Shown: positions 6,480 through 11,146 of the stretch, piece after piece
Layout: each line of letters begins with the position of its first letter
Position numbering within the stretch: position 1 is the stretch's first letter
DNA from: Aliidiomarina sp047920995
GTDB lineage: Bacteria; Pseudomonadota; Gammaproteobacteria; Enterobacterales; Alteromonadaceae
Length of the DNA: 11,146 nucleotides
Assembly (NCBI RefSeq): GCF_047920995.1
Contig: NZ_JBLRWZ010000046.1
Location: 1 to 11,146, forward strand
Direction of reading: 5' to 3'
Position numbers and translations under genes: made by a program
Notes under the pieces: model-generated
The model's database searches: none
Seen by the model: the letters and a program-made list of their open reading frames with translations, nothing else
Told to the model about the DNA's origin: nothing

Positions 6480-8015
6480 ATGAACACCTTAAATAAAGGC
6501 GTGTTCTGGCTGGCCCTAGTGCTAGTGCAAGCTGGCTTCATGGCGCAAGCTATGGCGCAATCTAGCAATGAACATCAACTCAGTATTGCAATTGAAACGG
6601 TTGTAGAAACCGAGCATCGTGCGCAAATTAACGGCGAGCGAGTTAACTATAAGGCGTATGCAGGCACCCTTCCGGTGTGGAATGATGAAGGCCACCCAAC
6701 AGCAACCTTGCAATACACCTACTACGAACGCCAAGGCGTGCGTAATCAAGAAAGCCGGCCATTGCTGATTTCCTTTAATGGTGGCCCAGGCTCTGCTTCG
6801 GTGTGGATGCACATCGCTTACACCGGCCCGAAAACCTTATTGCTCGATGAAGAAGGTTTTCCTACCCAGCCTTATGGCGTGCAGCAGAACCCCTATTCAG
6901 TATTAGATGTTGCCGATATTGTGTTTGTGAACCCGGTAAACACTGGCTATTCTCGAGTGTTGCCAGGCCCTGATGGCCGCATGCCTTCGCGTGCCGAGCA
7001 GCAAAAAATGTTTTTTGGCGTGAATGAAGATATTCGTTACCTTTCTGAGTGGGTAAATACCTTTGTTACGCGTTACAACCGCTGGCGCTCACCGAAGTTC
7101 TTAATTGGTGAAAGCTATGGCACTACCCGTGTAGCGGGTATGGCCTTGCAGCTGCAAAATGCACATTGGATGTACCTAAATGGCGTAATTTTAGTATCGC
7201 CAACCGATATGGGTATCGATCGTGATGGGCCAGTTAAAGCCGCCAACCGCCTGCCGTATTTCGCCGCAGCTGCATGGTATCACGGCCAGTTAGCCGATGA
7301 TTTACAAGCAGGCGATTTATACGATTTATTGCCGAAAGTAGAAGAGTTCACCATTAACCAGTATTTACCTGCCTTAGCAAAAGGAGCTTGGTTACCAGCC
7401 GATGAAAAACAAGCCATAGCAGAGCAAGTAGCGCGCTATTCTGGTATTTCTGTTGAAGCTGTTCTGCAGAGTAACTTGGATGTGGATACGGCATTTTTCT
7501 GGAAAGAGCTATTGCGCCATGAAGGCCACACCGTAGGGCGTTTAGATTCGCGTTACAAAGGCTTGGATCGCAAAGATGTTGGCGTACGCCCAGATTTTAA
7601 CTCTGAGCTTACCTCTTGGTTGCATTCGTTCACGCCTGCTATCAACTACTATTTACGTGAAGAGCTAGGCTTTAAAACTGATGTTTCGTATAACATGTTT
7701 GGCCCAGTGCGTCCTTGGGATCGCAGCGGTAACAATACTGGTGAGAACCTTCGCCAAGCGATGGCACAAAATCCGTTCTTAAACGTATTATTCCAATCAG
7801 GCTACTACGATGGCGCTACCAACTACTTCGATGCGAAATACAGCATGTGGCAAATGGATCCAAGCGGAAAAATGAAAGATCGCTTATTCTTTGAAGGCTA
7901 CCGCAGCGGCCATATGATGTATTTACGCCGCGATGATCTCCGGCTTTCCAACGAGCATGTGCGTGATTTCATTCGTGCAGCATTGCCAGCACCTGGAACG
8001 CCAGCCAAGTACTAG
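6480..8015 (+). CDS. Exported S10 family serine carboxypeptidase-like protein
   Basis: 511 residues from ATG 6480. I chose this start because GAGGAA (6470-6475) precedes it and because residues 1-26 then form a clean signal peptide (K6, hydrophobic core, cleavage after AQAMA). The open frame extends back to 6393, but that start would bury the signal peptide inside the upstream gene. The fold is alpha/beta hydrolase of the carboxypeptidase Y type. FNGGPGSAS (99-107) is the oxyanion segment, NPVNTGYSR (151-159) the family's 'P.G.GyS' stretch and GESYG (210-214) has nucleophile S212. GYYDGAT gives catalytic D444 and RSGHMMY gives H478. Members remove C-terminal residues from peptides, usually at acidic pH. 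Bacterial versions are assumed peptidases, though plant relatives are acyltransferases. The gene overlaps its ribosome site with the upstream stop region (one base between stop and start), so translational coupling to the acyltransferase is likely. Confidence 0.92.
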   Translation: MNTLNKGVFWLALVLVQAGFMAQAMAQSSNEHQLSIAIETVVETEHRAQINGERVNYKAYAGTLPVWNDEGHPTATLQYTYYERQGVRNQESRPLLISFNGGPGSASVWMHIAYTGPKTLLLDEEGFPTQPYGVQQNPYSVLDVADIVFVNPVNTGYSRVLPGPDGRMPSRAEQQKMFFGVNEDIRYLSEWVNTFVTRYNRWRSPKFLIGESYGTTRVAGMALQLQNAHWMYLNGVILVSPTDMGIDRDGPVKAANRLPYFAAAAWYHGQLADDLQAGDLYDLLPKVEEFTINQYLPALAKGAWLPADEKQAIAEQVARYSGISVEAVLQSNLDVDTAFFWKELLRHEGHTVGRLDSRYKGLDRKDVGVRPDFNSELTSWLHSFTPAINYYLREELGFKTDVSYNMFGPVRPWDRSGNNTGENLRQAMAQNPFLNVLFQSGYYDGATNYFDAKYSMWQMDPSGKMKDRLFFEGYRSGHMMYLRRDDLRLSNEHVRDFIRAALPAPGTPAKY

Positions 8016-8033
8016 TTACGCAATGCGTAGATG

Positions 8034-8077
8034 AAACCCGTGGCGTGATGGTGTAGCATCACAACACGGGTTTTTTT
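8034..8077 (+). terminator. Strong rho-independent terminator after the S10 gene
   Basis: Outer stem AAACCCGTG (8034-8042) pairs with CACGGGTTT (8065-8073). Inner stem GTGATG (8045-8050) pairs with CATCAC (8057-8062) around a 6-nt loop, with a small 2x2 internal mismatch. The 3' arm continues into seven T (8071-8077). It starts 19 bp after the stop and closes the acyltransferase-S10 unit. Confidence 0.93.
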
Positions 8078-8139
8078 GTGCGTGGCGCTGAGTGCGAACT
8101 GTGCACAAGGGCAGTAGTAATTTAACTTACGCAACGAGA

Positions 8140-8145
8140 TATAAT
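8140..8145 (+). promoter_or_regulatory. Perfect -10 hexamer just before the glycosyltransferase start
   Basis: TATAAT (8140-8145) ends two bases before the ATG at 8148. No convincing -35 lies 16-18 bp upstream (for example GTAATT at 8117-8122). If used as a -10, transcription would begin at or just after the start codon, giving a leaderless or start-less message. It may be a chance A/T-rich spacer after the weak ribosome site GAGAT (8136-8140). Confidence 0.25.
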
Positions 8146-8147
8146 AC

Positions 8148-9065
8148 ATGCAGGCAGATTCAGTGCGGGTAGCTCCGCAGCGTTGGTATCGTGGTATTCA
8201 AGGGCAACTGGCTCGTTTGGCAGTAAGCGGTGTGTTACCGATTCGTGGTTTGTATCCAAAACCAAAATCACGCTACCCGGGCAAAACGGGTAGGCTGCAT
8301 TTAGAGATAGTGAGCCATTGTTGGCAGTATGCTCATCTGCAAGCATATCAGCTCAGCTCATTGGTGCAGCACCCACCGCGTGATATGGATATTACGATGA
8401 CCGTGTATTACAGCGAAGAAGATACAAAAGCCGTAGAGTTACTTACGTTTTTTGCGCAACAGCAAGTGCCGAACGTGGTTTGGCAGTGGCGAGCATTACC
8501 GAAAGAGCAGCTGTTTCGCCGCGGCATTGGCCGCAACCATGCGGCGTTAAATAGCAGCGCTGATTGGGTGTGGTTTACCGATTGTGATGTGGTGTTTCAT
8601 GCAGGCGCATTAGATAGCCTAGCGAAGGAATTGCAAGGGTGCGAAGCGCCGTTAGTGTTCCCACAAGAAGAACGGGTTACCTCGTTACTAGCGGAAGATG
8701 ATCCGCTGTTGCAGAAAGCTGCCGAGCCGCAAATCGTTGCTCTTGATGGTACCGAATTCATCAGCAAGCAAATAACGAAGGCCACCGGACCCCTGCAAAT
8801 AACCCATGGTGATGCGGCGCGAGAAATGGGCTATTGTGATGCCATGTCGGTGTATCAAACGCCGGCGGCTACTTGGCAGAAATGCTATGAAGATCGGGCG
8901 TTTCGTTGGCTGCTAAACAGCCAAGGCCAGCCAGTGAATGTGCCAGGTGTATATCGTATTCGGCATATTTTTAAAGGCCGCTATACCGGCTCGGCTACGA
9001 ATACGTCATTACGCAGCCGCATTCGCCAAGTACAAACTTGGTGGCGTGATCGCAAAGATAAGTAG
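8148..9065 (+). CDS. Glycosyltransferase, GT-A fold (family 2-like)
   Basis: 305 residues, soluble, with no signal peptide or clear membrane segment. A short basic N-terminal part (1-45) precedes the nucleotide-sugar domain. HLEIVSHCWQYAHLQAYQLSSLV (51-73) occupies the first beta-alpha unit. FRRGIGRNHAALNSSADWVWFTDCDVVF (123-150) carries the metal-binding DxD as D145-C-D147 with the preceding 'gRN.a' helix typical of GT2 enzymes. YEDRAFRWLL (247-256) matches the 'ED..l..r' base region. HIFKGRYTG (273-281) follows. It should transfer a sugar from a nucleotide sugar on the cytoplasmic side, but donor and acceptor cannot be read from sequence. It follows a strong terminator, so it has its own transcription. 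The ribosome site is poor, and no other in-frame ATG occurs until residue 80, which would remove the first strand, so 8148 is kept. Confidence 0.82.
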   Translation: MQADSVRVAPQRWYRGIQGQLARLAVSGVLPIRGLYPKPKSRYPGKTGRLHLEIVSHCWQYAHLQAYQLSSLVQHPPRDMDITMTVYYSEEDTKAVELLTFFAQQQVPNVVWQWRALPKEQLFRRGIGRNHAALNSSADWVWFTDCDVVFHAGALDSLAKELQGCEAPLVFPQEERVTSLLAEDDPLLQKAAEPQIVALDGTEFISKQITKATGPLQITHGDAAREMGYCDAMSVYQTPAATWQKCYEDRAFRWLLNSQGQPVNVPGVYRIRHIFKGRYTGSATNTSLRSRIRQVQTWWRDRKDK

Positions 9066-9071
9066 AAAATA

Positions 9072-9085
9072 GGTAAGCGTTTACC
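9072..9085 (+). promoter_or_regulatory. LacI-family-type operator palindrome upstream of the DyP-like gene
   Basis: GGTAAGCGTTTACC is a near-perfect inverted repeat (GGTAA/TTACC arms) with the central CG that is typical of LacI/PurR-family operators ('GTAAnCGnTTAC'). It lies 34 bp upstream of the first ATG of the repeat array and overlaps a -10-like CATAAT (9085-9090). No LacI-family regulator is encoded in the window, and a 14-bp palindrome can arise by chance. Confidence 0.4.
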
Positions 9086-9107
9086 ATAATGAAGATCATG
9101 GGTTCAT

Positions 9108-9112
9108 AAGGA
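9108..9112 (+). promoter_or_regulatory. Shine-Dalgarno AAGGA serving the first ATG of the repeat array
   Basis: AAGGA stands 6 nt before the ATG at 9119, which is ideal spacing, but 48 nt before the ATG at 9161 that opens the long ORF. The 14 bp directly before 9161 contain only a weak GGG (9149-9151). The best ribosome site therefore points at an 8-codon reading frame rather than at the gene. Confidence 0.75.
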
Positions 9113-9118
9113 CATAAC

Positions 9119-9173
9119 ATGGGTCAATTAATATGGGTCAATTAACATGGGTCAGTTAACATGGGGCAGTTAA
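9119..9173 (+). other. Nested 8-codon mini-ORFs in the leader of the DyP-like gene
   Basis: Because the unit is 14 bp, the first three ATGs open three different frames, each ending after 8 codons: 9119-9145 (MGQLIWVN), 9133-9159 (MGQLTWVS) and 9147-9173 (MGQLTWGS). Stops and starts interlock. The first mini-ORF stops one base before the third ATG (TAA-C-ATG, 9143-9149). The second stops one base before the main ATG (TAA-C-ATG, 9157-9163). This layout allows termination-reinitiation. Whether any mini-ORF is translated is unknown. Confidence 0.6.
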
Positions 9174-9174
9174 T
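9119..9174 (+). repeat. Four tandem copies of a 14-bp ATG-bearing unit
   Basis: Copies: ATGGGTCAATTAAT (9119-9132), ATGGGTCAATTAAC (9133-9146), ATGGGTCAGTTAAC (9147-9160) and ATGGGGCAGTTAAT (9161-9174). Adjacent copies differ at one or two bases. The last copy is the 5' end of the DyP-like ORF (Met-Gly-Gln-Leu-Ile). A much weaker relative, ATGGGTTCATAAGG (9098-9111), lies out of register upstream. The pattern is that expected from slippage duplication of a start-codon region. Too short and too few for a CRISPR array, and it has no spacers. Confidence 0.95.
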
Positions 9175-10066
9175 TCGTTCACAAGCCGGTGTATGTGCCG
9201 AAGCAAGTTTGCATGCATTAGTGATGCTGATGCACGTTACTTCGGAAGATGTACGGAAAATTCGCCAAAAACTGGCGCAGTTTCCAATGCAAAGTACGCA
9301 GCTAGCGGATCGTTTCTCGGAAGCATTGCTTACGGCTACCCTTGGTGTTGGCGAACCCTATTGGGATGTACTGGCTCCGCAAAGCCGCCCTCAGGGCTTA
9401 AAGAATATTCCTGATTACGTGCGCAGTGAGCATCCGCTGCCGGTAACTCCTTTCGATTTAGTGATGGTAATTCGCTCTGATCGCGCCGATGCAAATTATT
9501 TAGCAGGCTTGCAGCTGTTGCACTGGCTTGATGATGTGGTGGTATTAGCCGAGCAGCATGCCCCGTTTCGTTGTTTAGATGGCCGCGATTTGTTTGGCTT
9601 TAAATACATGAACGAGCACATGGCAGGGCCAACCCGGCGCGAACGCACCTTGATTAGCGCCGAGCATGATCCGGAATTTGCAGGTGGTAGTTTCTTCTGG
9701 TTGTTTTTTAGTAAGCAAGATGTGCAGCGCTTTGCGGCCCTAACGCAAGCCGAGCAAGAACGCATTATGGGCCGCGATAAACTTTCCGGACGTATCATTA
9801 AAAGCAATAAAGAACCAAGCCATGCAGATAAAACGGCGGGTGATTTGTGGCGTTTGCACATGCCGTTCGGTGGCTTGCAGCGGCCCCAAGAAATGAGCTT
9901 ATTGTTTGCCAACCAAGCAGATGTATTAGATAGCTGGATTCGTAATCGCTTTACGGTAGATGAGAAAGGGTTGGCTGATCCGCTGCTGGAATTCGAGAAT
10001 GTGGAACATGCCAGTGCTTATTTTGCGCCACCGTTACAGTGGCTGGAACAGCTTGGCGGCCGCTGA
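9161..10066 (+). CDS. DyP-type (YfeX-like) heme peroxidase homologue with altered GxxDG motif
   Basis: 301 residues, the normal size of YfeX-like dye-decolorising peroxidases, cytoplasmic (no signal peptide). Family landmarks run in order: QAGVCAEASLHALVMLMHV (8-26), LTATLGVGEPYWDVLAP (57-73), FDLVMVIRSDRADANY (98-113) and FRCLDGRDLFGF (136-147). DPEFAGGSFFWLFF (170-183) is followed by AEQERIMGRDKLSG (197-210). EPSH with H221 is the likely proximal heme ligand, LWRLHMPFGG has R231 as likely distal Arg, and YFAPPLQWL (287-295) closes the protein. The expected GF-x-D-G of the distal site reads GFKYM (146-150), so the catalytic Asp is Tyr149 and the Gly is Met150. Heme may still bind, but ordinary peroxide cleavage is doubtful. 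ATG 9161 is the fourth ATG of the repeat array. The frame is closed upstream by TAA at 9143-9145. It converges on argR across 19 bp. It could be a repurposed heme protein or an early pseudogene. Confidence 0.8.
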   Translation: MGQLIRSQAGVCAEASLHALVMLMHVTSEDVRKIRQKLAQFPMQSTQLADRFSEALLTATLGVGEPYWDVLAPQSRPQGLKNIPDYVRSEHPLPVTPFDLVMVIRSDRADANYLAGLQLLHWLDDVVVLAEQHAPFRCLDGRDLFGFKYMNEHMAGPTRRERTLISAEHDPEFAGGSFFWLFFSKQDVQRFAALTQAEQERIMGRDKLSGRIIKSNKEPSHADKTAGDLWRLHMPFGGLQRPQEMSLLFANQADVLDSWIRNRFTVDEKGLADPLLEFENVEHASAYFAPPLQWLEQLGGR

Positions 10067-10085
10067 ACGGCCGGCGAATAGCAGG

Positions 10086-10550
10086 CTAATGGCTTTCAAA
10101 TAAGCGCTGGATATTGGCTAAAGTTGCATCGATTTCGGTTACTTTTACCGGCGCAATGAAAATTGTATCATCGCCAGCAATGGTTCCTAGCACACCTTCT
10201 TTTCGCCCTACTGAATCGAGCAAGCGCGCAATGAGCTGGGCAGCACCCGGCGTAGTGCGGATAATTACCATTACATCATTGTGCTCTACATCCAGAACCA
10301 GCTGGCGCACTGAACTGCGTGCCGAAGGCATAGACAATTCTGGCGGTAAGCAATACACCATATCTTCGCGCGCATTACGAGCGCGCACAGCACCGAATTT
10401 ACTGAGCATGCGGGAAACTTTCGATTGGTTCATGCCATCGAAGCCACGATCTTGCAACGCATCCACGATTTCCGCTTGTGATGCGTAGCATTCTTCTTTC
10501 AGTAGTTCGCGAAACGCTTCTATGAGCAAATCTTGTTGGTGAGCAGCCAT
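10086..10550 (-). CDS. argR: Arginine repressor ArgR
   Basis: 154 residues, close to the 156 of E. coli ArgR and alignable end to end. The N-terminal winged helix (about 1-70) has SQAEIVDALQDRGFDGMNQSKVSRML, where QSKVSR is the recognition helix, then KFGAVRARNAREDMVYCLP. The C-terminal hexamerisation and arginine-binding domain (about 80-154) has LVLDVEHNDVMVIIRT, PGAAQLIARLLDS and GTIAGDDTIF, whose two Asp contact arginine. As a hexamer with L-arginine it represses arginine biosynthesis genes and usually itself. It is divergent from mdh, as in E. coli. The ribosome site before ATG (10550-10548) is weak, AAAAG only. No full 18-bp ARG box was found in its upstream region, only a TGAAT half-site near 10576-10580. 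Confidence 0.97.
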   Translation of the reverse strand: MAAHQQDLLIEAFRELLKEECYASQAEIVDALQDRGFDGMNQSKVSRMLSKFGAVRARNAREDMVYCLPPELSMPSARSSVRQLVLDVEHNDVMVIIRTTPGAAQLIARLLDSVGRKEGVLGTIAGDDTIFIAPVKVTEIDATLANIQRLFESH

Positions 10551-10564
10551 ACTTTTGTCTAATT

Positions 10565-10579
10565 GTTAATTTAATTGAA
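10565..10579. promoter_or_regulatory. A/T-rich ArcA-box-like sequence in the argR-mdh gap
   Basis: GTTAATTTAATTGAA matches the published ArcA consensus GTTAATTAAATGTTA at 11 of 15 positions. ArcA control of mdh is known in E. coli, but this site lies next to argR, about 150 bp from the mdh start. It may be simple A/T-rich promoter DNA of argR. Confidence 0.2.
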
Positions 10580-10623
10580 TAGAAGCACAGTGTATCGGAT
10601 TTTTTCCATAACACCTAGTTTTC

Positions 10624-10664
10624 CGAGTGTTTAACAGTGCTCTGCAAGGCGAATTAAACACGCG
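10624..10664. promoter_or_regulatory. Long-armed inverted repeat in the argR-mdh gap
   Basis: CGAGTGTTTAA (10624-10634) and TTAAACACGCG (10654-10664) are inverted copies with one mismatch, separated by 19 bp. They lie roughly midway in the 181-bp gap between the divergent starts. No T tract follows closely on either strand, so a paired regulator site is more plausible than a terminator. The rest of the gap shows no promoter I would defend. Confidence 0.35.
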
Positions 10665-10731
10665 TTTTATTGTTTTTTGGGGCCTAATCGGCTAAGGTTT
10701 AGCCCCCGCAACAGATTGATTGGAGTGCATT

Positions 10732-11146
10732 ATGAAAGTAACAGTTTTAGGCGCCGCTGGCGGTATCGGTCAGGCGTTATCTTTGCTATTAAAAACCCAG
10801 CTTCCAGCTGGTACAGACCTTGCCTTGTTCGACCTTGCGCCAGTAACGCCGGGTGTTGCTGTTGATTTGAGCCATATTCCAACCTCGGTAAGCGTAAAAG
10901 GTTATGGCAAAGAGAACTTAACTGATGCACTTGCAGGCGCCGATGTTGTATTGATTCCAGCAGGTGTTCCGCGTAAGCCAGGTATGGATCGTTCAGATTT
11001 GTTCAACATGAACGCTGGCATCATTAAAAATCTAGTTGAAAATATTGCTGATACTTGCCCGAAAGCATGTATCGGAATTATTACCAACCCAGTGAACACC
11101 ACGGTAGCAATCGCTGCTGAAGTATTAAAAGCGAAAGGCGTTTACG
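10732..11146 (+). CDS. mdh: Malate dehydrogenase, 5' part (partial, runs off right edge)
   Basis: NAD-dependent malate dehydrogenase (malate to oxaloacetate) of the TCA cycle, cytoplasmic. The first 138 codons are present, of about 312. GAAGGIG (7-13) is the NAD-binding glycine motif and D34 (in ALFDLAP) the adenosine-ribose contact. RKPGMDRSDLF supplies R81 and R87, the mobile-loop substrate arginines, and TNPVN gives N119. The catalytic His (near 177) lies beyond the window. ATG 10732 follows GGAG (10722-10725) at good spacing. The sequence is very close to the enteric/marine gamma mdh type. With acnB at the other edge, it frames this segment with TCA-cycle genes. Confidence 0.98.
   Translation, partial: MKVTVLGAAGGIGQALSLLLKTQLPAGTDLALFDLAPVTPGVAVDLSHIPTSVSVKGYGKENLTDALAGADVVLIPAGVPRKPGMDRSDLFNMNAGIIKNLVENIADTCPKACIGIITNPVNTTVAIAAEVLKAKGVY

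Noticed and set aside
9119..9174. CRISPR array
   Set aside because: The 14-bp units are directly adjacent with no spacers and no cas genes are nearby.
10040..10080. Bidirectional terminator between the DyP-like gene and argR
   Set aside because: A short GGCCG/CGGCC hairpin exists near 10058-10072 but lacks T tracts on both strands.
10551..10600. ARG box for ArgR autoregulation
   Set aside because: Only a single TGAAT-like half-site is present. The paired 18-bp palindrome is missing, so I do not call it.
10677..11102. Short open frames on both strands over the start of mdh
   Set aside because: The mdh frame from 10732 encodes an unmistakable malate dehydrogenase, so the others are shadows.

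Overview
The window reads as chromosomal DNA of a gammaproteobacterium, most likely from the Alteromonadales (Idiomarinaceae-like). This rests on protein-level resemblance, not on a search. The signs are class-B aconitase (AcnB), an ArgR of the enteric/marine gamma type divergent from mdh (the same argR|mdh arrangement as in Escherichia coli), moderate GC, and secreted peptidases of a kind common in marine Alteromonadales. Nine protein-coding genes are visible, and the first and last are cut by the window edges.

Layout: (1) 1-1799, the 3' two-thirds of acnB, closed by a rho-independent terminator at 1886-1919. (2) 2062-2671, a small type II toxin-antitoxin pair (Phd/YefM-like antitoxin, RelE/ParE-like toxin) preceded by three 17-bp direct repeats. 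(3) 2689-4389, an exported gamma-glutamyltransferase family protein starting only 17 bp after the toxin. (4) 4466-6478, a membrane O-acyltransferase fused to an SGNH domain, followed one base later by (5) 6480-8015, an exported S10 serine carboxypeptidase-like protein, closed by a strong terminator at 8034-8077. (6) 8148-9065, a GT-A type glycosyltransferase. (7) 9161-10066, a DyP-type (YfeX-like) heme-peroxidase homologue lacking the catalytic Asp of the GxxDG motif. (8) argR on the minus strand at 10086-10550, convergent with the peroxidase gene. (9) mdh from 10732, divergent from argR and running off the right edge.

How the genes fit together: acnB and mdh are housekeeping TCA-cycle genes that frame an accessory stretch of envelope, peptide-processing and stress genes. 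The gamma-glutamyltransferase and the S10 protein both carry signal peptides and would act outside the cytoplasm. The acyltransferase and glycosyltransferase would act on surface glycans. No complete multi-gene defence or biosynthetic system is evident.

The most unusual signal is at the start of the DyP-like gene. Four head-to-tail copies of a 14-bp unit each carry an ATG. The only good Shine-Dalgarno sequence is placed for the first ATG, which encodes just 8 codons. Because 14 is not a multiple of 3, successive ATGs lie in different frames, and the real ORF starts at the fourth. Short tandem repeats also occur at the acnB stop codon (14 bp, about 4 copies), before the antitoxin (17 bp, 3 copies) and at the acyltransferase/S10 junction (9 bp, 2 copies). 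Gene-boundary repeat expansion is therefore a recurring theme of this window.
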